DNA from: Chlorobiota bacterium
Lineage (GTDB): Bacteria; Bacteroidota; Ignavibacteria; OLB7
Direction of reading: 5' to 3'
Assembly: GCA_016788565.1 (NCBI GenBank)
Contig: JAEUSP010000010.1
Coordinates: 1-62,404, forward strand
DNA length: 62,404 bases
Shown: piece by piece, positions 35,851 to 45,568 of the stretch
Layout of the letters: every line of letters begins with the position of its first letter
How positions within the stretch are numbered: position 1 is the first letter of the stretch
Notes under the pieces: model-generated
Databases searched by the model: none
What the model was told of the DNA's origin: nothing
What the model saw: the letters and a program-made list of their open reading frames with translations, nothing else
Made by a program: the position numbers and the translations under genes

Positions 35851-37167
35851 ATGCACACTCTACTTTCCCGAACTGCAATTGCCAGGGCGCAACGTGGTTG
35901 TTCCATTGCTGGCATTCTTGCTTGTTGCTTGGGGGCAGCAAGCAGCGTGGCCACTGCCCAGTGGCAAACAATACCGTTCCCCCAAACCGATGCTCATGGG
36001 CAGGAAATCCGCCTATCCACAATCTCCTTCAGCGGCGGCAGCGTTGGCTATGCTGGCGGAGAAGCAAACAGCAGTGGAGTTGTGGCCACTACCCACGATG
36101 GAGGAGCCACATGGAGCTTTATTGATGTGGATCCATTGGTTCCCACCAGAATCATCCTGCAATCCGAAGGGATGGGCTACCTCTGTGGCCGCCGAACCGA
36201 TATCGAGGCTGGGTTCATCGGAAAAATTTTGGATGGCCAGGAGGATAACTGGGAGTTCTGGTACACGGCCCCGCCGGTCTATGTTGCCGACATCGCCACC
36301 CCCAACGCTAACACCATCGTTGCCGTTGGCGATAGCGGCCACGTGATTGCCACCACCGATGGGGGCAAAAATTGGTTGCTCCGTTCCACCAACCGCTCCG
36401 AATCGCTTCAGCAAATTGTCTTTCCAAACTCGGCAACCGGATACGCGCTGGCCGGAGCACCGGGCGCGGAAGTCCAGCCCAACCTTGTGATGAAATGCGG
36501 AGAAGCCGGAGCCGATTGGACGCTGGCATATCAGTTCCCAGCCACCACCATGCTGGGCGGCATTGCCTTCACCAGCCCCGAAATTGGTGTGGTTGTTGGC
36601 AAGGATGAAAACGGGCCGGTGATCCTGAAAACGGCTAACGGCGGCGCGGAATGGAAACAGGTCTATCACAGCAAATGGGGCCAGCTTACCAACGTCCAGT
36701 TTGTGAACCAGACGGAAGGCTACGCCGTTGGAACCGGCGGGCTGATCCTCCGGACAATGGACGCGGGAGAGTCCTGGACGGCAGAGGAATCGGGAAGCAC
36801 GAAGGACCTGTTCGGCATCTGCAAAGCGGGGAACTCACTCTGGGTGGTGGGCACCTCGGGAACGGTGCTGAAACGTGCGCTCCCCTCGGCAGCCCCGCTG
36901 ACCGAAGGGGGAATCGGCTTGGCAACGCGGTCGGCATTGATTGCCCCGCATCCGGTGGAGTCAGTTTCCAGAATTCAGCTGGGGGAAGCAATGCCGCAAG
37001 GAAGCGAACTCACCCTGATAGATTTGCTGGGCCGCACCGTAGCCCAGTTTCCGGTGGACCCGGAAGGGAACGCCGTGATTGACCGCAGCGGACTGGCAGC
37101 GGGGCTTTATCAGTTCGTTGTGGGAAGTGGCGAACAATCCAGAACGGGAACGGTGGTGGTGCGGTAA
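35851..37167 (+). CDS. T9SS cargo: YCF48-type beta-propeller protein
   Basis: 438 residues from ATG 35851, the start that gives a signal peptide (ACCLGAASSVATAQ). Blades recur through residues ~40-350: GVVATTHDGGATWSF, HVIATTDGGKNWLLRSTNRS, PVILKTANGGAEWKQVYHSK, GLILRTMDAGESWTAEESGS. These are YCF48/BNR-like propeller repeats named after a photosystem II assembly factor; in Bacteroidota they are common in exported proteins and imply no photosynthesis. The last ~75 residues are a T9SS sorting domain (APHPVESVSRIQLGEAMPQG; IDLLGRTVAQF; LAAGLYQFVV; GTVVVR). Confidence 0.88.
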   Translation: MHTLLSRTAIARAQRGCSIAGILACCLGAASSVATAQWQTIPFPQTDAHGQEIRLSTISFSGGSVGYAGGEANSSGVVATTHDGGATWSFIDVDPLVPTRIILQSEGMGYLCGRRTDIEAGFIGKILDGQEDNWEFWYTAPPVYVADIATPNANTIVAVGDSGHVIATTDGGKNWLLRSTNRSESLQQIVFPNSATGYALAGAPGAEVQPNLVMKCGEAGADWTLAYQFPATTMLGGIAFTSPEIGVVVGKDENGPVILKTANGGAEWKQVYHSKWGQLTNVQFVNQTEGYAVGTGGLILRTMDAGESWTAEESGSTKDLFGICKAGNSLWVVGTSGTVLKRALPSAAPLTEGGIGLATRSALIAPHPVESVSRIQLGEAMPQGSELTLIDLLGRTVAQFPVDPEGNAVIDRSGLAAGLYQFVVGSGEQSRTGTVVVR

Positions 37168-37198
37168 GTTGGGATGAACAGTGTGGTGAACGACTTCC

Positions 37199-37236
37199 GC
37201 AGGGGCATGAGCAAATCATGCCCCTGCTGTTTTTTA
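37199..37236 (+). terminator. Intrinsic terminator after the 35851 cargo gene
   Basis: Perfect 12-bp arms GCAGGGGCATGA (37199-37210) and TCATGCCCCTGC (37216-37227), a 5-nt loop, then TGTTTTTT. Confidence 0.92.
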
Positions 37237-37261
37237 CTCCAGTCAATACCGGAGCCTTCAC

Positions 37262-37476
37262 CGAACGTCGCTCGCCGCTCATGCTGAAGCCCCGTCGAAG
37301 AATGAGCGGATCCACCGAACCGAGAAGCCATTGCTGCCTGCCCTCACCCCCCGCCCTCTCCCAATCGTGTGAAGGTGCTGGTTGCCTCACATCCGTCGGG
37401 TGGGAGAGGGAGCCAAAGCGAAGAGTGAAGAGTGAAATGGGAAGAGTGAAATGAAGCCAAAGCCAGAAACTCACTA
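37262..37476 (-). repeat. 215-bp dispersed intergenic repeat, copy A (inverted)
   Basis: Reverse complement of 61561-61775 over its full length at high identity by eye. Shared landmarks: AGTGAGTTTC at one end, CTTCATTTCACTCTTCCCAT, TTCACTCTTCGCTTTGG, CTCTCCCACCCGACGGA, GGGAGAGGGCGGGGGGTGAG, and CTTCGACGGGGCT. An open frame inside it (SLSHPTDVRQPAPSHDWERA) is mirrored in the other copy but looks like repeat-derived translation rather than a gene. The rest of the 37168-37695 gap holds the terminator, the groS promoter and CIRCE. Confidence 0.9.
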
Positions 37477-37573
37477 ATGACTAATGACCACCTCACCGCG
37501 AACCCAGCCCCCTTCCCTGCCTGCCCTCACCCAATCGTGTGGCCACCATTAACATCTCCTAACCTCCCCATGC

Positions 37574-37605
37574 TTGACATCCCTGTGGTTTGGCGGCTAT
37601 CTTTG
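37574..37605 (+). promoter_or_regulatory. groS-groL promoter
   Basis: TTG of CTTGACAT (37574-37576), 21 bases, TATCTTTG (37598-37605), a full TAnnTTTG box just upstream of the CIRCE operator. Confidence 0.85.
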
Positions 37606-37613
37606 CAGCCGTG

Positions 37614-37640
37614 TTAGCACTCCACCGCTAAGAGTGCTAA
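37614..37640. promoter_or_regulatory. CIRCE operator (HrcA site)
   Basis: TTAGCACTC, 9 bases (CACCGCTAA), GAGTGCTAA: a perfect match to the CIRCE consensus, 56 bases before groS and overlapping the expected transcription start. HrcA repression relieved by heat is the established mode for this element. Confidence 0.97.
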
Positions 37641-37695
37641 TGCCACTGATCTTGCATCATCAACAATCCTTGTTTACTACAGGAGAGACCAAACC

Positions 37696-37983
37696 ATGGA
37701 ACTAACACCGCTTAGTGATCGCGTTCTTGTGAAGCCCTCGGCAGCCGAGGAAGTCACCAAAGGTGGATTAATCATCCCCGACACCGCAAAAGAGAAGCCA
37801 CAGCGTGGCGAAATCGTGGCCGTTGGAACCGGCAAAACGTTGGAGAACGGCAGCATCGTTCCCCTGAGCGTGAAGGTTGGCGACAGCGTGTTGTACGGCA
37901 AGTATGCCGGCACCGAAATCAGCGTGGAAGGGGTGGACTACCTGATCATGCGCGAATCGGACATCTTCGCCATCTGCAAGTAA
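37696..37983 (+). CDS. groS: Co-chaperonin GroES
   Basis: 95 residues. [20 protein letters not shown], then the mobile loop [20 protein letters not shown] that contacts GroEL, and [18 protein letters not shown]. Seven subunits cap the GroEL ring. ACAGGAGAG precedes the ATG. Transcribed with groL from a CIRCE-controlled promoter. Confidence 0.98.
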   Translation: MELTPLSDRVLVKPSAAEEVTKGGLIIPDTAKEKPQRGEIVAVGTGKTLENGSIVPLSVKVGDSVLYGKYAGTEISVEGVDYLIMRESDIFAICK

Positions 37984-38058
37984 GGTCTCTGCTGGCAGAG
38001 TGCCGGAGAACCGAAACGGGTTTCTATCGGCCTTTGCTTTCGGGGCTTGCTTCCGTAA

Positions 38059-39732
<1,674 letters not shown>

Positions 39733-39763
39733 TCGCCACTTCTCCAGAAGTGAGTAATCACCG

Positions 39764-39800
39764 CAGGGGCGCGACGTTTCGCGCCCCTGTTGTGTTTCTT
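39764..39800 (+). terminator. Intrinsic terminator of groS-groL
   Basis: Perfect 11-bp arms CAGGGGCGCGA (39764-39774) and TCGCGCCCCTG (39779-39789) with a 4-nt loop, then TTGTGTTTCTT. Confidence 0.9.
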
Positions 39801-39991
39801 GGGTTGCACACGCGGTAAGTGCGGGGTTATCTTAATGCCGCTTCGGCAAACGATACCTGCCCACCCAGCGCACAGTTTCGCGTAACTTCTGGCAGTCTGG
39901 CAGGGTCTTTATCTGGCACTTCCCTGCTGTGGCAGTTTTGCTGCCCTCCTATCCGAACTACTCACAACCAAACTCATCATCGGGGTTTATC

Positions 39992-41461
39992 ATGGCCAAA
40001 TGGCTTCGCTTTGCACAGGTTTTTATGCTTCTGTTGCTTGTTTCGGCAGTGGCTCCATCGTTAGTGTTTGCCCAGGGGGGGGAAACGCCAATCCGCATCC
40101 CACCGGCCTTAACTGGCCGCGACGGCAAAGTGCTGGTTGGGAATGCGCGTGGGGTGATCTACAAATCCACCGTCAAGCCGGACAAAAGCATGTTGCTGGA
40201 AGACTCCATCAAAGCTGGCCAAGCTGGGTTGCCCGATAGCCTTGACGGTGTCTGGTATCTTGCCATGCCACGCCCGGGCGATAAAAACTATGTGATGGGC
40301 CTTGCCAGCATTAAAAATAATGGCGCAAAAAAATACTGCCTGATCCACAGCAGCGATTTTGGAACATCCTGGACGGTCACCGAGCCAGCCGCATTGGCCG
40401 ACCCCCAATTCACCGTCACCACAAATTTCTGGCTGCAAGGATTAACCGAGATGTTCTGGATGAACGGCGGCCAGCGCGGTTGGATGTATGGCAAAAAGGG
40501 AATTGTGGCAACCACCGATGGCGGCGCGACATGGCAAGTTCAACTAAAAACCGTCGCTGATGAACGAGAAGGTTTCAACGAGGGAGTGTGGGCGCTCTGC
40601 TTCCGTGATTCGCAGAATGGAGTGGCGGCAATCGGCATCCCGGCAAGCATGAAATTCAAATACACCACCGATGGTGGTGCATCGTGGACTCCGTCCAATG
40701 GCAGCGCCCCCGAACTGCTGCGCGTAAATCAGATTGATTGGGTGAACAAGGAGTACCGCGCCTTCTGCTTCGACCGCAACCAGCTCTCCAGCAATGGCTA
40801 CTGGTACTTCTCTCCCGATGGAGTATCATGGGGAAGCTCCAAACGGATTTTCAACATCACTCGCGAGCAATCATACATGAGCGAGATGTTCTGGGTTGGG
40901 CATAACCAGGGGCTGATGGTGTTACGCAGTGGTGATATTTTCCGCACCGACTACAACAGCGATGCCACCTACTACCCAGGGCGGAACTGGACAAAGGTCC
41001 AACCTGCCGATTCCGTTGTCTATCCCATCCCCGTCAGTGGCGGATCGGGCTGGGGGCAAAAAACAATTTTGATTAAAGACCAAGCCGGCAACGACCTCTT
41101 TGTCCACACCAGCACCCTGCGGCCAGATGGCAGCATCTATCGCCTGTTGGCATGGGGGATTGAGATTCTTTCCAGCGCGCCGATTGACCCAGCGTTCACC
41201 CAAGAACTTCACCTTAACGCCTACCCCAACCCAGCAACCGGAACAAGCCAACTTCAGTTCCAACTATCGGCCCCCGAAGCAGGGATGGTGGTGGTGGTGG
41301 ACCCGTTAGGACGCGAAGTAATCCGCCGCAACCTTGGCTTGTTGGATGCCGGGCAACAGCAGGTGGCGCTGGATGTGGCCGGGCTGCCCGCCGGAATGTA
41401 CCGCTACATCCTTCAGCTTGGCCAGCGCCGTGCTGGTGGGGCTGTGGTGGTGGCGCGGTAG
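39992..41461 (+). CDS. T9SS cargo: YCF48-type propeller protein
   Basis: 489 residues from ATG 39992, giving a signal peptide (RFAQVFMLLLLVSAVAPSLV, cleavage FAQ-G). YCF48-like blades are visible (CLIHSSDFGTSWTVTEPAAL; GIVATTDGGATWQVQLKTVA; KYTTDGGASWTPSNGS). The T9SS sorting domain closes it: LNAYPNPATGTSQLQFQL, VDPLGREVIRRNLG, LPAGMYRYIL, AVVVAR. Third YCF48-type exported protein in 10 kb. The 259-bp gap before it holds the groL terminator and no clear promoter. Confidence 0.87.
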   Translation: MAKWLRFAQVFMLLLLVSAVAPSLVFAQGGETPIRIPPALTGRDGKVLVGNARGVIYKSTVKPDKSMLLEDSIKAGQAGLPDSLDGVWYLAMPRPGDKNYVMGLASIKNNGAKKYCLIHSSDFGTSWTVTEPAALADPQFTVTTNFWLQGLTEMFWMNGGQRGWMYGKKGIVATTDGGATWQVQLKTVADEREGFNEGVWALCFRDSQNGVAAIGIPASMKFKYTTDGGASWTPSNGSAPELLRVNQIDWVNKEYRAFCFDRNQLSSNGYWYFSPDGVSWGSSKRIFNITREQSYMSEMFWVGHNQGLMVLRSGDIFRTDYNSDATYYPGRNWTKVQPADSVVYPIPVSGGSGWGQKTILIKDQAGNDLFVHTSTLRPDGSIYRLLAWGIEILSSAPIDPAFTQELHLNAYPNPATGTSQLQFQLSAPEAGMVVVVDPLGREVIRRNLGLLDAGQQQVALDVAGLPAGMYRYILQLGQRRAGGAVVVAR

Positions 41462-41510
41462 CAACTGGCTGCACCGTTGCAATTGTTTGGCACGCCACGA
41501 ATGCCTTGTA

Positions 41511-41586
41511 AGAAAAAAAGAGAGCATCTTTGATGGAACCTTCCCCAAAAACAGACCGTTCGGGGACTTCATCAACGATGCTCTCT
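41511..41586. terminator. Large imperfect hairpin, possibly a bidirectional terminator
   Basis: Left arm AGAGAGCATCTTTGATGGAA.. and right arm ..TTCATCAACGATGCTCTCT pair over more than 20 bases with few interruptions; CCCC and GGGG close an inner stem. The minus strand carries TTTTTTT right after it; the plus strand continues TCTTCTTTG. It lies between the 39992 cargo gene and the PH-domain pair, where termination of the former is expected. Confidence 0.6.
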
Positions 41587-41617
41587 TCTTTGCCACATCC
41601 ACCTTTCCCATTTTATC

Positions 41618-42160
41618 ATGCAGCACGACGACGACGCGCACCTTGCGCCGATTGACGACGCAACAATCTTCGCGCTAACCCGCCCCGATAACAACTTGCT
41701 CCCGCTGTTCATCATCTATGCGGTGATGTCCACCGTGGCCTTTCCTCTGACCATGCCCTACCTCTATTTCCGTTTCCGCACCCTTCGCTACCGGTTCGAT
41801 AACGAAGGGCTTGCCGTCAGCTACGGCCTGCTGTGGCGGCGCGAATCCTACCTGACCTACGCCCGCATCCAGGACATCCACGTCACCCGCAACTTGTTTG
41901 AACGTTGGCTGGGAATTGGGACAGTGAAAATCCAAACCGCATCGGGGAGTTCGCAGGCCGAGGAGGAGATCACCGGAATCCGCCAGTTCAACCAGGTGCG
42001 GAACTTCCTCTACGCCCGAATGCGCGGGCATACTCTGCAGAGCCAGGCTGCGGCCGGAGCAGAAGATCAAGCAGCCACCACAACCGAAGAAACGCTGGCG
42101 GCAATTCGCGATGAGCTTCGTGCAATCCGGTTGGCGATTGGGGAAGGGGGGACAGCATGA
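41618..42160 (+). CDS. PH (bPH2/DUF304) domain membrane protein, YdbS-like
   Basis: 180 residues. A hydrophobic segment at about 28-50 (LPLFIIYAVMSTVAFPLTMP) is followed by a bacterial PH domain: LRYRFDNEGLAVSYGLLWRR, LTYARIQDIHVTRNLFERWL, GIGTVKIQTASGSSQAEEEI. This is the YdbS pattern. The C-terminus is a charged helix. It overlaps the next PH gene by 4 bp, the usual ydbS-ydbT type pairing. Role in the envelope is not established. Confidence 0.85.
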   Translation: MQHDDDAHLAPIDDATIFALTRPDNNLLPLFIIYAVMSTVAFPLTMPYLYFRFRTLRYRFDNEGLAVSYGLLWRRESYLTYARIQDIHVTRNLFERWLGIGTVKIQTASGSSQAEEEITGIRQFNQVRNFLYARMRGHTLQSQAAAGAEDQAATTTEETLAAIRDELRAIRLAIGEGGTA

Positions 42161-42921
42161 TTGAGTTCCTGAAACGCCTGATTTTTCCGCTGCTAAAAAT
42201 TGAGCTTGGCCAACCGAACCCACCCGCTGGCTACGATCCCCACGAATTTCTGCGGGTGGAGCGCGCCGCGCCGGAGTATCTGCGGTATCGTTTGCTGGGC
42301 TGGGGCGCAACCGCCGCGCTGCTGATGTTGGGGCTGATTGGCAGCATCGTTGCCACCGCAATTTTCCTTCCGGGTTGGTGGTGGGTTGAGCTTCCGTTGG
42401 TGGTGTTCGCGCTTGCCAAAATCGCCATCCTGTACGTTGCCACGCGGATTGAGTACGATCTGCGCTGGTACATCATCACCGACCGCAGCTTGCTGATTCG
42501 CGAGGGGGTGTGGGTGATTCGCGAAATCACCCTGACGTTTGCCAACGCCCAAAACGTCCGCGTCACGCAAGGGCCGTTGCAACGCTGGTTCGGTTTCTCA
42601 AATATCCAGATTGACACCGCCGGAGGTGGTGGAAAAACGCAGGAGGGGCAAGCCGTTCCGCACAGGGCAGTGCTGCGTGGAATAAAAAATCCTGAAGAAT
42701 TGCGCGACCTTATTTTGGAGTTGCTCCGCCGCCACCGCACCACAGGGCTTGGAGATCTTGATGAGCATAACCGCGCCGCAACGCCGCAGGTAGAATCAGA
42801 ACGGAGCAGGGCGTTGTTGGGGGAGATATTGACGGAGACGCAAGGGGTGGCGCAAGCAATTCAGCAACGGAAAGCATTGCCACCGAAAGGCTCGGCAGAA
42901 GGTTCGGCACATCAGACGTAA
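42157..42921 (+). CDS. PH (bPH2/DUF304) domain membrane protein, YdbT-like partner
   Basis: 254 residues. Two membrane helices at about 48-70 and 75-95 (LLMLGLIGSIVATAIFLPGW; LPLVVFALAKIAILYVATRI) lead into the PH domain: DLRWYIITDRSLLIREGVWV, EITLTFANAQNVRVTQGPLQ, RWFGFSNIQIDTAGGGGKTQ. The charged C-terminal tail (~60 residues) is unrelated to known domains. Start ATG overlaps the stop of the first PH gene. Confidence 0.85.
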   Translation: MIEFLKRLIFPLLKIELGQPNPPAGYDPHEFLRVERAAPEYLRYRLLGWGATAALLMLGLIGSIVATAIFLPGWWWVELPLVVFALAKIAILYVATRIEYDLRWYIITDRSLLIREGVWVIREITLTFANAQNVRVTQGPLQRWFGFSNIQIDTAGGGGKTQEGQAVPHRAVLRGIKNPEELRDLILELLRRHRTTGLGDLDEHNRAATPQVESERSRALLGEILTETQGVAQAIQQRKALPPKGSAEGSAHQT

Positions 42922-42956
42922 TCTGTACCCAGCATCCTCCCTATCTTCGCCCCACC

Positions 42957-43601
42957 ATGACTATCCTTCTTGCTACCAACAACCCCCACAAAGCCGATGA
43001 GCTTGGGGCGATTCTTGCCCAAAGCGGGGGCGTGACGGTGCTGACGCTACGCGATCTTCCCGCCGGGATACCCGAGCCGATTGAGGATGGCGAAACCCTT
43101 GAGGCCAACGCCTACATCAAAGCTGCCGAGATATTCCAAGCCACCGGAATCCCCACCATTGCCGACGACACCGGCCTGGAAGTGGAAGCCCTGGGGGGCG
43201 CGCCCGGGGTGTATTCCGCACGCTACGCCGGACCGGATGCGACCTACGCCGACAACTGCCAAAAACTGCTGAACTCACTTGCCGAACAACCCAATCGCCA
43301 CGCCAAATTCCGCACCGTGCTTTGCTTCACCGATGGGCTGCGGACGCTGTTTGCCGAAGGGAGCGTTGGCGGGGTGATTCTGCGCCAGGCTCGCGGCAAT
43401 GCCGGATTCGGCTACGATCCCATTTTTCTTCCAGAAGGGCACAACCTCACCTTTGCGGAAATGGCCCCCGAACAGAAAAACAGCATCAGCCACCGTGGGC
43501 GGGCGTTGGTTGCCTTGTGCGCGGCCATTGCCCCAATCCTTGCCGAAGCTGAATTGCAGGAAGGCCACACGCAGCAATGGAGTTTTTCTGCAGATGTCTG
43601 A
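42957..43601 (+). CDS. rdgB: Non-canonical purine NTP pyrophosphatase (XTP/dITP)
   Basis: 214 residues. TILLATNNPHKADELGAIL opens it with the substrate motif; PTIADDTGLEVEALGGAPGV holds the catalytic Asp; YSARYAGPDATYADNCQKLL and GNAGFGYDPIFLPEGHNLTF follow, with SHRGRALVAL near the end. It removes ITP, dITP and XTP from the pool. The 3' end overlaps the pseudouridine synthase gene by 8 bp. Confidence 0.96.
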   Translation: MTILLATNNPHKADELGAILAQSGGVTVLTLRDLPAGIPEPIEDGETLEANAYIKAAEIFQATGIPTIADDTGLEVEALGGAPGVYSARYAGPDATYADNCQKLLNSLAEQPNRHAKFRTVLCFTDGLRTLFAEGSVGGVILRQARGNAGFGYDPIFLPEGHNLTFAEMAPEQKNSISHRGRALVALCAAIAPILAEAELQEGHTQQWSFSADV

Positions 43602-44727
43602 ACCGGTCACAAACCAGTATCCCGAACGGATTCCGCAAACCCGGCTGCTAACCGTTGCCGCCGGCCAGGCTGCCGAACGGATTGATGTTTACCTCACCCG
43701 CTCGGTGCTGCGTGCAACCCGCAACAAGGTGCAGGAAGCGATTGCCGAGGGCGCGGTGCTGGTGAACGGGCGGCCAACAAAATCGAACTACAAGGTGCGC
43801 CCCGGCGACGTTATTCAGCTGACGATGATGAAGCCGCCGCCAATCGAGCTGATCCCCCAGGATATTCCGCTCGATATTCTGCACGAGGATGACGATCTGC
43901 TGGTGATCAACAAGCCGGCCGGGCTTGTCACCCACCCGGCCTACGGCAACCGCGACGGCACCTTGCTGAACGCCGTGCTGTTCCATGTTGGCGGAAGCCT
44001 GCTTCAAGCGGTGGCGCAACCGCCCAGCACAAACGCTGCCGACGACGGCGATGAACTCGACGACCTCACCGCCGACAGTGATGTAGGCAGTGATGCTGGC
44101 AGCGATGATGCCAGCAGTGATGATGGCGACGACGATGACGTGCTGAATATCCCCCGCCCGGGAATCGTCCACCGGTTGGACAAGGACACCAGCGGGGTGA
44201 TGGTGATTGCAAAAAACATGAACGCCATCAGTTTCCTGGCAAAACAGTTTGCCGACCGGACAGTGAAGCGTGAGTATTGGGCCGTCGTTTGGGGCGTGGT
44301 GGAAGCCAACGAAGGGGAGATTGAAGGGAACATTGCCCGCGACCCCAGCGACCGAAAGAAATTTGCGGTAAGCCGCCGCTCCGGAAAGTACGCGCTCACC
44401 CGTTTTCGGGTGGTGGAACGGTTCGAGTTTGCCACGTTGCTGGCGCTTCGGTTAGCAACAGGGCGGACCCACCAGATTCGGGTTCACTGCGCCCACATCC
44501 GCCACCCGTTGTTTGGCGACAGCACCTACGGCGGTGCGCAGGTGGTCTATCCCGGAACCGGCCCGAAGCATCGCCAGCGGGTTGCCAATCTGCTGGAACT
44601 GATCCCGCGCCAGGCACTTCATGCCCGCACGCTTGGCTTCCGTCACCCCCGAACCGGGGCCATGATGGAGTTCGATTCGGAGTTGCCGGAGGATATGATG
44701 GAGTTGGTGAAGGAGTTAAAAAAATAA
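43594..44727 (+). CDS. RluA-family 23S rRNA pseudouridine synthase with acidic insertion
   Basis: 377 residues from ATG 43594. An S4 RNA-binding domain (about 22-80, AERIDVYLTRSVLRATRNKV) precedes the catalytic domain. PGIVHRLDKDTSGVMVIAKN gives catalytic Asp196; TGRTHQIRVHCAHIRHPLFG is the second hallmark. The S4 plus RluA layout fits RluD (positions 1911/1915/1917) best, but the subtype is not certain. Residues ~150-183, just before the catalytic motif, form a low-complexity Asp/Ser insertion that RluD proteins usually lack. Confidence 0.93.
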   Translation: MSEPVTNQYPERIPQTRLLTVAAGQAAERIDVYLTRSVLRATRNKVQEAIAEGAVLVNGRPTKSNYKVRPGDVIQLTMMKPPPIELIPQDIPLDILHEDDDLLVINKPAGLVTHPAYGNRDGTLLNAVLFHVGGSLLQAVAQPPSTNAADDGDELDDLTADSDVGSDAGSDDASSDDGDDDDVLNIPRPGIVHRLDKDTSGVMVIAKNMNAISFLAKQFADRTVKREYWAVVWGVVEANEGEIEGNIARDPSDRKKFAVSRRSGKYALTRFRVVERFEFATLLALRLATGRTHQIRVHCAHIRHPLFGDSTYGGAQVVYPGTGPKHRQRVANLLELIPRQALHARTLGFRHPRTGAMMEFDSELPEDMMELVKELKK

Positions 44728-45011
44728 ATGGAATTTATAGGGTGGGCGTGGTCTTTTTTTTGGTTTATTTGCGTGTGTTCTGCAAGGGAATGCTGTTGGG
44801 TAACTACACATATTCTTCCACTCGCCCCAGAAGGTCCAGAACTCTTTGCAATTAAAGAGTAGCACGTATCCGATTTCTTCGCACGACACCCCCTGACGGC
44901 CAACTATAGCTGACAAAAAAATGCTTTTGCAAAATGGAGTCCAGCGACCATTCTAAAAAACGGGGCGTAACCGAAAAGCCATACGAGTAGGGAGTCAAAC
45001 TAAAAAGCATC
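44728..45011. other. AT-rich gap at the left edge of an accessory island
   Basis: No supportable gene. Base composition shifts sharply from GC-rich to AT-rich near 44,730 (ATAAATGGAATTTATAGGG). No tRNA or integrase was found at this edge. Confidence 0.5.
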
Positions 45012-45284
45012 ATGCCAAAGTACGTCATTGAAAGGGAAATCCCAGGAGCAGGCAACCTGACCGCAGAGCAACTGAAAGGCATTTCACAAACTTCTTGCGG
45101 AGTGCTTAGTAAATTAGGTTCTCAAATTCAGTGGCTTCACAGCTATGTGACTGACGACAAAATTTACTGCGTTTACATCGCGCCAAACAAGGAGATGGTT
45201 CTTGAACACGCAAAGCAAGGCGGTTTCCCAGCAAATTCCGTAAACCACGTGGCTACAATCATTGATCCCACAACGGCTGAGTAA
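45012..45284 (+). CDS. DUF4242 small protein
   Basis: 90 residues. MPKYVIEREIPGAGNLTAEQ, then LKGISQTSCGVLSKLGSQIQ, WLHSYVTDDKIYCVYIAPNK and GFPANSVNHVATIIDPTTAE match the DUF4242 (nickel-binding-like ferredoxin-fold) family end to end. Such proteins are found as single small genes, often gained by transfer. Biochemical role not established. First gene of the AT-rich island; no operon partner. Confidence 0.88.
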   Translation: MPKYVIEREIPGAGNLTAEQLKGISQTSCGVLSKLGSQIQWLHSYVTDDKIYCVYIAPNKEMVLEHAKQGGFPANSVNHVATIIDPTTAE

Positions 45285-45348
45285 CTTGGGTTGGGGGTGA
45301 AAAGTCAACATAATGAGCCAGGTTCCAAGATAGCCTGCCATAATATCG

Positions 45349-45418
45349 GCTTGTCAAAGGCGGTGGGTAGTATGCACAATTGAAGGATTATGCTCCTATT
45401 GCTCCGCCTTTGGCAAGC
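45349..45418. repeat. 70-bp palindromic hairpin in the DUF4242-mrr gap
   Basis: Arms GCTTGTCAAAGGCGG (45349-45363) and CCGCCTTTGGCAAGC (45404-45418) pair with one mismatch and continue partly inward. It has REP-like size and shape. The remainder of the 284-bp gap 45285-45568 shows no gene. Confidence 0.6.
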
Positions 45419-45568
45419 TGCTGATCGTATCGGCAACGCCATTCGACTCAATCGGCTGCATTTTTTTTGACCAACTTGCTTTGCAACCAACTTCAAATCA
45501 TTTCTTGCTGGTAAAGAGAGCAGAAGCACAAGGAAATCTGTTGTCAGTACTACAATAATAAATGAACA

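Noticed and set aside
37010-37474. 154-residue minus-strand frame with SLSHPTDVRQPAPSHDWERA
   Set aside because: Mostly translation of the 215-bp repeat; the same peptide appears from copy B. It runs antisense into a cargo gene.
42941-42949. TATCTTCG box 8 bases before rdgB as a promoter
   Set aside because: Deviates from TAnnTTTG, lacks a TTG at 18-21 bases, and would give an almost leaderless mRNA; the rdgB gene is more likely read with the PH-domain genes.
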